This document shows, piece after piece, positions 1-11,708 of a stretch of DNA of 64,000 nucleotides (its first letter is position 1; each line of letters begins with the position of its first letter). The stretch is taken from contig OZ021729.1 of NCBI GenBank assembly GCA_963978545.1, forward strand, positions 86,222,670 through 86,286,669, written 5' to 3'. The position numbers and the translations under genes were made by a program. The stretch comes from Linyphia triangularis (taxonomy: Eukaryota > Arthropoda > Arachnida > Araneae > Linyphiidae). A model generated the notes under the pieces. The model saw only the letters and a list, made by a program, of their open reading frames with translations, was not told where the DNA came from and did no database searches.

Positions 1-192
1 TAAATTTTTAAAGTCCTATTAAAGATAAATGTCATTGATACTGTTTATATTTTACGTAAAACTAGGGGTGCGAAACATTCACATGATTGGGCCAGAATTT
101 TTTTTTATAATTATTCTTTTATTTTGGAAGACCTAAAGTTTTTTTTTCTTCTTTTTTTTTCTGTCTAACTGTAAGTTTTAATGTCTTGGAAC

Positions 193-487
193 CGTAGACT
201 TATTATCAATAGACTGCGCGTTCCCACTTCAATTATACAACGAGAATGAAACCAAAATGAATCACATGAGTAGGGACTTTTTGGGAGCAAGGTTGCAGAT
301 TTGGCGGGTTTCTCCTCACTCAGGCGATAAAGAATAATAAGATTATTAGATAAAGGATTAATTTTACGACGTAGCCAAATTTAAAAACCACGTGACTGAT
401 GGACGAATTTTGTGATTCATTTTGGTTTCATTCTCTTTGTACGATTGAAGTGGGAACTCGCAGTCTATCGATAATAATAAGTCTCTG
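193..487. mobile_element. hAT-like fold-back element
   Basis: Terminal inverted repeats of about 70 bp (AGACTTATTATCAATAGACT at 196 against its complement before 484, and the ACCAAAATGAATCAC block inside). An 8-bp direct repeat CTTGGAAC lies at 185-192 and 488-495. The right terminus reads CAGAGACTTATT on the minus strand. An 8-bp duplication and a CA end point to the hAT superfamily. No coding capacity. Confidence 0.75.
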
Positions 488-496
488 CTTGGAACC

Positions 497-1800
497 ATAC
501 ACAAGTACTGATCTTACCAGAGATTTATAAAGATCGGCTCAAGTTGTGTTTGGTGTTCTTCCCCAAACTTCGTGCTTTTAAAAACAGTTACGGCCTGTTT
601 TGAATGTCTTCCGCCTTGTGTATTGAATGTTGCACGAGATATGAGAATGCTCTTTCTATAGATTAATTTTTAAGAATAAATTCGTTCATTTACTAGCAAT
701 GTCTTTATTTTAGTTCTGTTCATTTGCATCCCGATGGTTTTCACAAATTAGAAGTCACTAAAAATAGCATCATGTATAAAGAGGCATTTTCTGCTATTTT
801 AAAGTTTTCGGTGTACTCTACTTTACAGAACAAATGCTATAAATTAGAAATAAAATGGAAAAGCAAAATAACAATTTTCCAAATGGCGTTGATAGCCTGG
901 TTAGAGTATTGTGTTCCCTTTGAACTGTTTGTTGATTCTATCTGCTAATAAAAAAAATAAAAAATGCCTACTTTAACTTTGAATTCCATTGAGCTCGTAG
1001 CCATTTTGAAGTACCGCAGCAATTCATGTCATTGTTTTCCCGAGTTATTTCGAATTTATCAACCCAAATGGTGAACATCTTTCCTCTTTTTTTTTTTCTT
1101 TTGAAACTCACTCTATTCATATTTTGGTAGTTCTTGTTTCTAGTCTCAAGATTGTGTTGCCTCTGTTTGAAGGAGAAAAAAGAGCCGCCCACGACCGTCT
1201 TCAATAAATGAAACCAACGAAATTCTTTCTCGAGTTTAAGGGTCTATTGATAAAAAATAAAAAAAATAAAAAGTCCGTTAAAGAAAAGAGCGTATGAAAT
1301 AAAATAATATAAATAGCCCCCCCCCCCCCCTCTAAAGTAAATAAATAAAATTTCTCTTCGTGGGGAAAAAAAAAAAAAAGGAGCACTTCGTGAATTGAAA
1401 CCGCCAAAGTTTCAATTCACTTTAAACGAAAGTTCTTTTAATGGAAACATTCTTTACAGACCAAAAGAATATATGGACTTGGAGAAGAAAAGAGGATTCT
1501 ATTTCCTATTTGGAGCTTTTTCATGACTTGTACGAGTGATCTTTGAAGAGATGGGGGGGGGGGGAGGGGGCTACCCGCATTAAAAACGAAATAGGAGATT
1601 TTCTCCTGTGTACCTTCTTTGGAATTGTGTCAGAAAGAATACATTTGCTTGTATTATACTACTCTCTGTATTAAAAGAGAGAAATGTAGCTACATTTATT
1701 ATTGTTTTGAACGAACACTTTTGAAGAATTATTGTTAGTGTTTTTTTATTGTGGAATGTAGTTTTTAAATCCTATATATTAACTTCGATTTTGTGTGTAT
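497..1800. other. No gene recognised
   Basis: AT-rich sequence with a 14-C run (1317-1330) and a G-rich run (1553-1569). The frames at 724-948 and 968-1407 show no protein likeness. No repeat family matched by eye. Confidence 0.5.
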
Positions 1801-1804
1801 ATAT

Positions 1805-2028
1805 TGTTGCGTGGACGGGTTCGAAAGATTTGAAGCCAAAGCAGATCAAAACTTGCAGATATTTATTCCCATATAACTCTTCGCAGATTATCTTACAACT
1901 CCAGAACTTCTCGTTCTAATAGACTCAATACAGTTCTTTACACGACAATAGAGCACAACAGCAGTTAAAAACTTTATACACAACTGCTAAAATCGCTGCA
2001 AAGGACAATGCAATACAGTTCGCTTTTA
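1805..2028 (-). mobile_element. Solo-LTR family 1, fragment A (R-U5 end)
   Basis: It keeps the end TGTTGCGTGGACGGGTTCG (antisense of U5) through the region that reads CGAACTGTATTGC in sense. The U3 part is missing, and a fold-back element fragment follows directly. Confidence 0.8.
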
Positions 2029-2029
2029 G

Positions 2030-2112
2030 TTTTTGGTTGGATTTATTCAAAGCCAATTTTTGAACTTGTTCCACCATTTTTGGCCCGGTAGATAAGAATA
2101 TTCGTAATCTTT
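2030..2112. mobile_element. Fragment of the TAGACTGAGAGG fold-back family
   Basis: It matches one arm (GGATTTATTCAAAGCCAATTT ... GGCCCGGTAGA ... TTCGTAATCTT) with many changes. It sits between LTR fragment A and SINE copy 1. Confidence 0.6.
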
Positions 2113-2127
2113 TAGCATTTCTCTACA

Positions 2128-2315
2128 TTGGTTGGTTGGTTGTATTCAGATTATCTGGCGCCGTCAGCAACACGAGGGCTATAAAATGCGCCGAAACATT
2201 CGTCATTAGACAAGCCAACATACATTTACAAACACCCATGCATTATACATGACTCAGAACCCGCAACCTCGCTGTCTAGAAGCTAGCACGCTAACCACTA
2301 TACCGTTTGGTCGGC
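2128..2315 (-). mobile_element. tRNA-derived SINE, copy 1
   Basis: Reverse orientation, with the GGTTGGTTGG side at the left and the tRNA-like head at the right. The B-box region has diverged (GGTTCTGAGTC in sense), so this looks an older copy. No clear target-site duplication was found. Confidence 0.8.
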
Positions 2316-2682
2316 TGCGAGAACTAAAGGAATTCATTTCTAGCGAGAATGAGATAAAACGCAGCTGCTTCCAACCGAAATCAATTCGGCTAAAAACAAA
2401 CAAAGCGCGTTGATGTCGATAACCATTTTCAAAAAGCGAATCCCCGAAAAACGGGACAATAAAAAGGCTGAATGTTCCAGCTGGAATACATCTCATATGT
2501 AACCCTTTCCGGGAAAAGCCAGAAATAATCATCGGAATTTCAGCACCCCCATTTCCGCGATAATTAGCCATCGATGTTTTTTTTTTTAACTACATTGCGA
2601 TACAAATGAAGTTAGAGACGTTATTTGACAGTTTTTTTTCTTCAACGCATCAATCGTTTGTTCTTTTATTGTTTCAACAGAG

Positions 2683-3118
2683 AAGCCACAGAACCGGGAA
2701 AACCTGGAAATCGGGGAAGATGTCAGGGAGCTTTCTTGATTCTGGAAAAAATCAGGGAGATGTCAGGGAACTTTTTTTAAATTTCACGAAAATCAGGGAA
2801 ATTTTGTATCTTTAAACTTACGTTCATCCATATTTTGGCGCTATATTTACCCAGAGATTTGTGGTGGTAAGCCATATTAGAAGTTTAATGTTACGGAATA
2901 ATTTAAACTTTTCATTACCAGCAAAACTATTTAAAAAAAATTTGCATATGATCTCTTTAGCATACATGTTCTGTTTGATCACGGTGTTTAGACACCTGGA
3001 AAACCTAAGAAAATTGGAGAAATTTGAAAAAAAGTTTGCCCTAAAATCCTGGCATTTCTTCGATATCTGTCAGGGAATTATCAGGGAATTTTTTTTCCTG
3101 AATTTTGTAGCCACCCTG
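2683..3118. mobile_element. GTGGCC-ended repeat, copy 1
   Basis: GCCACAGAACCGGGAAAACC at one end and GTAGCCACCCTG at the other, with repeated TCAGGGAA motifs near both ends. Two chance frames lie within it. Confidence 0.7.
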
Positions 3119-3220
3119 TTCAAGGAATGAAATTCTATTAGAAACTGTAAAATTGGGGTTATATCAGTTAGTTTTTTTGTTGGTTTTTTTTTTCTCGAAG
3201 ACCTTCATGTTACAATATTT

Positions 3221-3694
3221 TAACCCAGTGCTTTAGGTTGTGGGTTCCGAGTCCCGTGTTAGGCATGGGTGTTTGTAAATGTATGTTGGCTTGTCTAATG
3301 ACGAATGTTTCGGCGCACTATAGCCCTCGTGTTGCTGACGGCGCCAGATAATCTGAAAACAACCAATCAACCCAGTGCTTTAGAAACTTCTATCTATAAA
3401 ACCTTCAAATTTAGTGACTAGGTAAGAAAAATACCACTTAATGAAATGACATAAATTGTTTTCATTTAATGTGTATCTATTATAAATGAAAACTAAAATA
3501 ACAAAAGACAAAAACCAGGTGGAGCCACTGCATATGCATTAACATAAGAAAATTTCAATTATAAAATCTAATCCATTCGACTCCATTTTCGAGTTTTTAA
3601 TTAAATGTCATTTCATTAAGTGATCACTTTCGTAACTACTCGCCCAATGTCAAGGGGCTTTTATAGAAAGTAGTTTCTAAATGCACTGGGCTAG
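3221..3694. mobile_element. Fold-back element, CTAGCCCAGTGC family, copy 1, split by a SINE
   Basis: The ends AACCCAGTGCTTTAGAAACT and AGTTTCTAAATGCACTGGGC are inverted. Inside are AATGAAATGACAT blocks inverted about the centre and a CCAGGTGGAGCCACTGCATA stretch shared with copy 2. SINE copy 2 lies in the left terminus. Confidence 0.8.
3237..3368 (+). mobile_element. tRNA-derived SINE, copy 2, 5'-truncated, nested
   Basis: It starts inside the tRNA-like head (before the B box) and keeps the whole tail. A perfect 15-bp direct repeat AACCCAGTGCTTTAG (3222-3236 and 3369-3383) brackets it. The target is the terminal repeat of the fold-back element at 3221-3694, so this SINE is the younger insertion. 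Confidence 0.9.
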
Positions 3695-3699
3695 AAGAT

Positions 3700-4320
3700 T
3701 GTAACATTGCGAGTACAGGGAATGATCTTCGCTAGCACTACCTCTTAATCTAATCATACATCAAATCCTAGCAAGTAGATGACTTGAACCAAAAGAAAGA
3801 GTGATTATTTTTTTGTACTAAAAACTAAGTCGACAATTTTATCTTGCGTTGATAGTCCCTCAAAAGTTTTCTTATTCGTACGATAAATCGGTTTCCTCGT
3901 TAATTAGCATACCCAAGATGGAGATTTCAACTTTAACTATTCCACGAAAGTTTTCTGGAAAGCGATGAAGAAATCCGCCGAAATGAACTTCCTGGGAATG
4001 CAGATAATAATATTATAAATTTCTCTTCTCTCTCTCTCTCTTTTTTTTTGCAAAGACAAGATTAATACGCACGCATAATTTATGTAATTACTCCGATTTC
4101 TGAAACTATTGAACAGGAATAAGTCCCGCTTCAAGACATTTCTAATTAAAGGGAGGGATCGCGTCAAAAAAAAAAATTGGAAAGAGTCGAGCGTGAAAAT
4201 CATTAAAACCGTCACATAGTGACATCATTTTAAAACTTAATTAGCGTATTTCTACCGCAGATTACACGGAATTTGATCAAAGCCGGAAATAATACAATCC
4301 ATAAAAACAAAGTTTTTATC
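3700..4320. other. No gene recognised
   Basis: Between the split fold-back element and LTR copy B. (TC)n and T runs near 4020-4050. The 92-codon minus frame is repeat-like and not convincing. Confidence 0.45.
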
Positions 4321-4332
4321 GCCAGTATTTAT

Positions 4333-5006
4333 TGTTTGCGTGGACTGGTTCGAAAGATTTGAAGCCAAAGCAGATCAAAACTTGCAGAAATTTATTCCTC
4401 TCCGCAGATTCTCTTACAACTCTGTAAGTTCTCGTTCTAGTAGACTCAATACAGCTCTTTACACGACAGTAGAGCACAACAGCAGTTAAAAACTTTATAC
4501 ACAACTGCTAAAATCGCCGCAAAAGACGATGCAATACAGTTCGCTTTTAGAACTACTCTAAATGCTCACTGAGAGACAACTATCTCAGTAACTCCAGTCA
4601 ACTAACTAACTAGATAACTTCACTCACTTCCGGCCTTATATAGGAAAGTCAATACTTCGTGAATCTTCTAGAGATAGAAATTTGGAGGATTTTCCAGATC
4701 GTAGTCGAAAAGTCTTATACATATAGTACATTCGGACCGAAAATGTCGCCAAAACCGTCGCCAACTTGGCTCTATCTTGCCAATTTGGCGAGATTGCCAT
4801 TAACCATAATGTTAAATGGCCTTCTCTTTGTAAAACTCGCTTCCCAGCATTATCTATGTGAGAGAACTCGTTTTCAAGCACTAAGAGACACATTGCAGGA
4901 AAGCGAAGACAAACTATTGCACTGTCTTATGCGAAATGTACATAAATTTTCCTATTTACATAATTAATACTACAAAATATTTACAAATATACAGAAATTC
5001 GTAACA
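4333..5006 (-). mobile_element. Solo-LTR family 1, copy B
   Basis: Complete LTR of 674 bp with TGTT...AACA ends, flanked by a TTAT/TTAT 4-bp duplication (4329-4332, 5007-5010). Since other copies carry ATAT, this copy shows that the 4 bp are target-derived. The GGCGA palindromes of U3 are partly lost. Confidence 0.9.
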
Positions 5007-5015
5007 TTATATTCG

Positions 5016-5476
5016 TTAACACAGCGCCGATTCTGTAAACAGCGCGTGCTTTCTGTTTGCGTCTAATTTTAAATATCAAAAACATTTCTATCAGCAATAT
5101 GTTAGGCAAACTACGTTTCAATATTTATTAAAAAGGAACGTGAATTTATGCACTCACATCCAAGTATCATTTATTTATTTTGATTAAAGTTATTTTATAA
5201 TTTTTTTTTTTTAAATTTGGCAACAGAGGAAAAAGTTTTTTCATTGGTCGTTTAAATGCTATTTTAGCGTCAATGGATGACGGCGAGTTGGTTTATTAGT
5301 ATTCCGTAAAAGCGACTTTTTAGTGACAGCCTCCCAAGATTTGATAGAATGCATTGTCATCGACGTCGAATCTATCTGCCAAGTTTCAGCCCAATTTGAT
5401 GACGGCACGAGGGTTAATTAGGCAGATTTGCCCGCCATCTACGCACGGAATCGATGTTAATAAAAAGGATTTAAAA
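5016..5476 (+). mobile_element. AAATCCTTT-ended repeat, copy 1
   Basis: Shares with the other copies AACATTTCTATCAGCAA, TTGGTTTATTAGTATTCCGT, TCTATCTGCCAAGTTTCAG and an end TTAATAAAAAGGATTT. In complete copies the two ends are inverted (AAATCCTTTATAT... and ...AAGGATTT). It directly follows LTR copy B. Confidence 0.7.
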
Positions 5477-5479
5477 AAT

Positions 5480-6080
5480 ACTTTTGCGCGGACCTAATAT
5501 TTCAAGGAATGATGATGCCCCAAAATGTCCATTTTGTTGTTTTGGAGATTTTCTGTCACAAGAAGTTCACGCGTCCTTTAATTGCGCAAGAAAATCATTA
5601 AAGGATCTCCACTATTGAAAGTTGTGTCTGAAAAGGGACCTTACATTTATGTCTCGAATGGGAGAAATCCCGGGATATCTCCACCCACCGTCCGACTCAA
5701 TCAATTGGCTTCAGTATAACGGCAATAATCAGACAGACTCCCTGAAAAAAGTTTGAAATGTGTTCAATTTTTCATCAGTTTTATTCCAATTTAAAGCAAA
5801 AAAGTGAATGTATTCAGTTTTGATTTTTTTTCCCTTCTTTTAACTGCATGGAAAACATGGTCACTCTTTCCAGTTACTCGCGAAAGAAAACTATGTCGAT
5901 AATTTGTTGTCGGTGTGTGTAGAAAAACTGAAGTGAAGAAGACTGAATGGCGTACTCGTGGTTAGAAGGCGCTGTATTCAAAGAGAAATTCGGTTGGATT
6001 CTTATTAGAAACGATTGCAACAAAAGTGATAAGGGATCTTATATCGTTTGGCTAACGGGAGTTTTTAGTTTTTCTTATTG
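5480..6080. other. No gene recognised
   Basis: Apparently single-copy, somewhat less AT-rich sequence (5500-5740), with no sustained frame. The frame at 5947-6237 runs into SINE copy 3 and is not a gene. Confidence 0.45.
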
Positions 6081-6266
6081 GATTGATGGTTGTTTTCAGA
6101 TTATCTGGCGCCGCCGTCAGCAACACGAGGGCTATAATGCGCCGAAACATTCGTCATTAGACAAGCCAACATACATTTACAAACACCCATGTCCAACACG
6201 GGACTCGGAACACGCAACCTCGCGGTCTAGAAGCTAGCACGCTAACCACTACACCGTTTGGTCGGC
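6081..6266 (-). mobile_element. tRNA-derived SINE, copy 3
   Basis: Full-length reverse copy with A-box and B-box regions. Short direct repeats TTTCTTATT lie on both sides (6071-6079 and 6267-6275), a probable target-site duplication. Confidence 0.85.
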
Positions 6267-7028
6267 TTTCTTATTCGAGTCGCAAATATATAGAGCAGCC
6301 TCGCCTGAAAACTTCATGTAGAAATTGTCCCCCACCCCTCCTCCTCCCCTCCCGATTTTACCATTTTGATATGCACGTTCGAACCAGATTTCCCCCTTGT
6401 GAGACCTCCCGTAATGCGCACTACCCTCCATTAAAATTCTGAATTATGTGATATCGATGTTTCTGCGCGATGGGGGCCGTCGTGATTCTTGCCTTAAAAA
6501 TAGTCAACCCCAACATTGCAATACTTTTTTTTAGAAAAAGAAAATTTAGGTGGTTCAATGCAGCTAAGTTTTGTATGCAATGTATGTTTCAGGTTCAGTA
6601 GTGATTATTTTTTTCCTTACTGTAATAAGAATTGAAAAAAAAGAAACGAAGGATGGGGGGGGGGGGGAAGTGCCTACGTATCATTTGAAAAATAAAAGTA
6701 ATTTTAGTATTCAAGGTACATAGTTCTTGTCCGTATTCTCAAAAACATTCGTTTTCCATCTTTCCAGGTATGTTTATTTGTTTATTCTATCAACAACGCG
6801 CCGAGATATTGAAAAATGTGATATACGGAAAAACAACACTAAAACCTTAAATAGTTTTCGCTCCAGCGGAACACAAAATGCACGGATGCTTAAATAGATT
6901 TTGTGGAACATCTGGGGTTGATCTTATTTTTCTTAGCATACTACGAGGGAGCGAAAAGGAACGAGTTTCTTATCATTGCGTTTCTGTGTATGTATTTAAA
7001 TGAGACAGTGTTCTCTTTGGAATAACGG

Positions 7029-7092
7029 AGTGGCCACCGAACATTGAAATCAGGGAAATGTCGGGGGATCTTTCCGATTCTGGAATTGTTTT
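7029..7092. mobile_element. GTGGCC-ended repeat, fragment
   Basis: Only the first 60 bp (GAGTGGCCACCGAACATTG, AATCAGGGAAATGTC). Confidence 0.5.
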
Positions 7093-7311
7093 TTAAAGCT
7101 TTATAACTGCTGGGATGCGAATACTAAGTGACTGATTAACTTAAGAGCTTTCAGTCGGTAATTGTTGCATAAAAATGTTGTAATGGCAATGCATAATAAC
7201 TGGTCTTTTTTAATTAATTAAAAAAATTTCAGTATTGTTCCAAAAAATCAATCGGTAGTTCCTTATATTCATGCATGCCTAATTCAACGAATATAATGAA
7301 ATCATCGATAT

Positions 7312-7978
7312 AGTCCGAGAGGCAACTGCAATTTTTTGACCCCATCGAACATCATTCTGAAATTTATATAGAAATTGGACCAAAGTGAGTAGATTACTAA
7401 TCCAGTGGTCTGCCGTTGCAAAAATGGCCGAAACTGATCAAAAATCGACTTGAAATGAGCTGAACTAAAATCCGATTGCCAAATATGTCATTATTTTCCA
7501 AAAAGAGAACGAACTTTTTCGTCTGGCAACCCACTGCATTTTGATTTTCAATGAGAAAAAGCGCAAACGATTTCTGATCGCTGGCTCGGAAAACTCGGTA
7601 TCTATTAAAAGTAAGCCAAATTGGAGACACCAGTTACGTCATCCGTGACGTAATGTTTATTGCCAATTTGGCTCATTTGTGAAAGATGCAAGTAAACCAT
7701 AGCCACACATCCGAATCGTCTGCAACCTTCTTAATTGAAAATTAAAGAGTGAGGATTACCAAATAAAAAAAAAAAAATGCTCATTATATGGCAAGTTATA
7801 GCGCATTTGGCAATTGGATTTAGTTCAACTTATTTAAAGTCAATTTTTGAACTAGTTTCGGCCATTTTTACCACGGCAGACCAGTGGATTCGTAAGGTAC
7901 TTACTTTTCTCCAATTTCTGTAAAAAATTCAGAATGATGTTCGATGGGGTCAAAAAATTGCAGTCGCCTTTCAGTCTA
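7312..7978. mobile_element. Long fold-back element, TAGACTGAGAGG family, copy 1
   Basis: Inverted arms of well over 200 bp: GGCAACTGCAATTTTTTGAC / GAACATCATTCTGAA at the left return inverted at the right. Three full copies in the window have the same ends and length (about 650-670 bp). TA flanks the ends, suggesting a Tc1/mariner-type origin (inference). The centre carries ACGTCATCCGTGACGTAAT. Confidence 0.8.
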
Positions 7979-8127
7979 ATGCATTTCTTTCATATTATAC
8001 AGATTTTGCTGTTCGACTCTATTCCAAATAAGTTTTGATTGATGAGTTTCATTTTTGATGTTCAGCAAACTTTATTGCAGTATTTTCTTACGCATTGTTA
8101 TTTTAACCTTTTTTTTAAAAAAAAAAA

Positions 8128-8470
8128 AAATCCTTTATATTAACTTCAATTTTACGTGTGTGTGGCTGGATATGTCGATGGCGGATAAATCTGTGGGGGC
8201 CTAAGTTACCCGTCTTGCCACAATCCAATCGGTCTGAAACTTGGCAGATAGATTCGATGTCGATGATAATGCACTCTATCAAATTTTGGGGCTGCAACTC
8301 TCACTAAAAAGTTTCTTTTACACACGCTTCTGTAATCGCCTTTGGAATACTAATAAATTCCATTTAAGTGATCATTTGTTGAAACTCTTTCCTGTTGCCA
8401 AAATTGTTTTACAAAATAAATAAAATATTATTGAACGTGAATGCATAAATTCATTACGGAGTGAAGTTTA
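8128..8470 (-). mobile_element. AAATCCTTT-ended repeat, copy 2
   Basis: Reverse copy starting AATCCTTTATATTAACTTCA and running to GTGAATGCATAAATTCATT. It contains a 60-codon frame on each strand with no protein likeness. Confidence 0.7.
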
Positions 8471-9440
8471 GTCAATTGATCTTTGCCTTGCGTTGCAACG
8501 CTATAAGTGAAATAATTTTGACCGATAATTGTCGAAACTCTCCTTTTTGCCAAATTTTTTTTTATCCAAATAAATAAATGATGTGTTTGTATTGTTTTAC
8601 GACAGATTTATCAGCTTTCGTAGATCGTTGACTCGTTGTTGATGACAATGTATTCAATCAAGTTTTGGGTGAAAAAAGTTAGTTAATGGTTAGGAATGGA
8701 TCTTTTGTTCTTAGTGGTTAAACACTACGAAAACTCGTTCCGAGCTCAAGAAGTTGCAATCGCACATGAAAATTGGCAAAGGATATAAACATAAAGGATT
8801 TATATTAAAAACTTGATTTTTATGTTTGATCTAATCTAACATCGTTGTAGTTTGTTTCATTTGTATTGCGTAATGACAACGCCATCAAAACATCTTTAAA
8901 GTTTGTTTGTCTTGGGGGAAAAAAAAAGAAAAAAGTCAATTATAATATTTAATTTTTATTTACAACACGTCATCTTAGAGTCATTTATCATTTTTTTTTC
9001 TGTCATAATACTTACTCTATCACACGAAAATTAATTAAAAAAAAAATAAAAAAACAGGTTTCACAATCCTGTCCTCTTTCAAGACGTCCTTCTGTAGCTA
9101 CTGTAATAGATGTTGCATCAGCTCAAATTATCCCTATTCAAAAACTCGAGAAACTACAAATTTGTACCCACATTGCTTCATTCTAATTGGTCCATACTTC
9201 GAATACGATCTTTCCTAATTTGACTATTTATCGAAACTATAAAAGTAACCAAGTTAGTAGTTTTTATCGTCGCGCTGTATATTTTATATTTTAACTTTGC
9301 TATTGATTGATTTAATCATGGGACGAATTATAAATATTTCATATAATAGTTTGTTTTGAGAAAAAATGACAACCAGTTTTGTAAATTCGATGTTTTATTC
9401 CAAAATTACAATTCATTGTTCGAATTCAATGTTCGACTGC

Positions 9441-10206
9441 CATGGGCGCCCCCAGGAATATTTGCAAGGGGGTAATTAGAAATGTTATTTAATAATTATG
9501 CAACATAAATTATACTCTTTGAGAATAATTAAAATGCATAGTACGTATTTTTGAAAGCGCAACCGTGTTAAAGGGGAAAAAAATACAAAGTAGTAAAAAT
9601 ATTAAAATATATATTTTTAACGATTATTTTTTTTATCATCCAACTAGATCTCACGGCATTCAAGAGATAGTGTTTAGAATAGAGGAACTCAAAGATGCAA
9701 AAATACAGAAGAGTAATATTTTATTTCTTCCAAGTTTCGGATATCATGAAAAGAAAAAAATAAGGGGGGGGGGGGGGAATTAGATGAAACTCGAAGGCAG
9801 TATTGGAATACGTTCAATTGAATTCTAAAAATAGATTTCAAAATAGTTTATCTGATGACTTAAAAAACAAAACTTTTTCCTAGAATTTTGGGAACTACAC
9901 AGGAAATGATTATACAATAAATGGAATAAATACTTCTACTCATCAACCTCTAATAATCATAGACAAAAAGCGCTAGAAAATCGTCCCGCAAGAAGCTATA
10001 AAAAACGACATAGGAAAGAAACAAAACACTAAATAATTAGAAAGAAGAAAAAAAAAAACTCGTAACATAACGTATATAATCGGCATATGTGCATTTAATT
10101 TTTTCTTAGAATTTAAATCTTTTCCCTCATTTTTTTTTTTTTAAATTGTCAAGAGCCCGGGGGGTTTGCAAGTGCACCTCCTTGCACCCTCCTGGGGGCG
10201 CCCATG
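9441..10206. mobile_element. hAT-like element with GC-rich termini
   Basis: CATGGGCGCCCCCAGG opens it and CCTGGGGGCGCCCATG closes it, a perfect 16-bp inverted repeat. The flanks TCGACTGC (9433-9440) and TCGGCTGC (10207-10214) form an 8-bp duplication with one change. The interior is AT-rich with a 14-G run and a chance 72-codon frame, so I call it non-autonomous. Confidence 0.75.
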
Positions 10207-10892
10207 TCGGCTGCTCCAAAACTAAGCTACAAGAAGACTTGAACTACTTTAATTTTTCCAAACACTGCATTGAACCTGTACTACGTGGAAACCATAATGA
10301 TATCAATTATTTCTCCTTCTATACAAACTGTCGTTCATTCTCCTATTAGGCAACTGTTCTCCCCCCCAACAATAACTTTAATGATCCGCCCTTTTTCTAA
10401 TTAAAAAGCACATTTTCAAAAGCAATTTTCCACTTTTAGGGCCCGACATTAACGCTCATGATGCAGAGAAGTGCCAAAATTATTTTTGAGGGGGGGGGGG
10501 GGTGATAATCGACGAGGACGCACTTCTTCTTTTGTTGTAAAGGAGGGTGTAATTAGGACCAGTTGTAATTAATTTCATGACACTCATTTTTTTTTTTAGA
10601 AGTTACGAATCTGGCCATTTGTCGTTTCATTCGTTATTGTTTCTGCCTTTTTTATTTTTTTATTTGCAGATCTTTTCCTTTTGTGTTTGAGAAATGGCTG
10701 TATGGGAAATAGGGGTGTGGAACATCGCACAATTTTTCAATTACGCTTTGATGTTGGTCATTGCATTAAAATTTGATATGGTGTTGTTACTTACCGTTTT
10801 CATATTTTCACTTGTTTAAATATAAATGGCCAGTTTGGTGATATTTTTGTCGATATATTTAAATCGATTTTTTTTAAACCCTTTGTAAATAT

Positions 10893-11175
10893 TGTTACGA
10901 ATTTTTGTATATTTGTAAATATTTCGTAGTGTTAATTTTGTAAATAGGAAAATTTATGTGCATCTCGCATAAGGCAGTGCAATAGTTCATTTTTAGTTTG
11001 CTTCCCTGCAGTGTGTCTATTAATGCTTGATAACGAGTTTTACAGAGGTAACGCTGGGAAGCGAATTTTATAAGGAGCAGGGCATTTAACATTATGGTAA
11101 TGGCAATCTCGCCAAATTGGCGAGATAGAGCCAAGTTTGGTGACATTTGGCGATTTCTCGCCAAATTTGGCGACA
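10893..11175 (+). mobile_element. Solo-LTR family 1, fragment C (5' U3)
   Basis: It begins TGTTACGAATTTTTGTATA and covers the AT-rich part and the repeated TTTGGCGA motifs of U3. It breaks off before the TATA box, next to unrelated sequence. Confidence 0.8.
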
Positions 11176-11708
11176 ATATATTGGCATTTGAAAGTAAAAA
11201 GAAAGTAGAAAAAAAAAAAGTACTGGCAATAAATATTTCCTTGTGGATTAGTTGCATTCATTTATAGTTGTCCCAGATAAACAAACCCACAGGCCACTAT
11301 CCTTTATAAAATAGTGTCTCAAAAGTGATTTCCGAATTTTAAATATGATCATCTCCAAATCCGTTTATGACAAGATAATGAAACAACTTGATAAGTCTCG
11401 CGACAAGAAAAAAATGGCAACGCTATTGAAGGCTCATCAAGGTTGATCAAATTTAATTTTTCTGAACCATCCCCTAGTACTTTATATCCAGCTGTGTTTT
11501 AAAAACTGTTGACTCCGTTCTTTACAATGTACGATGTGGTCCAGCAGATTTTTCCACTTATCAATCACTCTCTATTGTAAAAATAATGTTTCCTTTTCTC
11601 CTAGTTAAAATGCGATTTAAATAGCTTATATGATGCATGACCTCTTATCCGATCCCTTTTATTGAACTCTTAAACCCTTGAAACCCCCCGTGTTTGATAA
11701 ATTTAGAC

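Noticed and set aside
4659..4967. 102-codon frame inside LTR copy B
   Set aside because: It is the U3 part of a solo LTR with GGCGA repeats. Other copies have shifted or broken frames.
10895..11257. 120-codon minus frame
   Set aside because: It is the antisense of LTR family 1 U3. Similar frames appear in other LTR copies at the same place.
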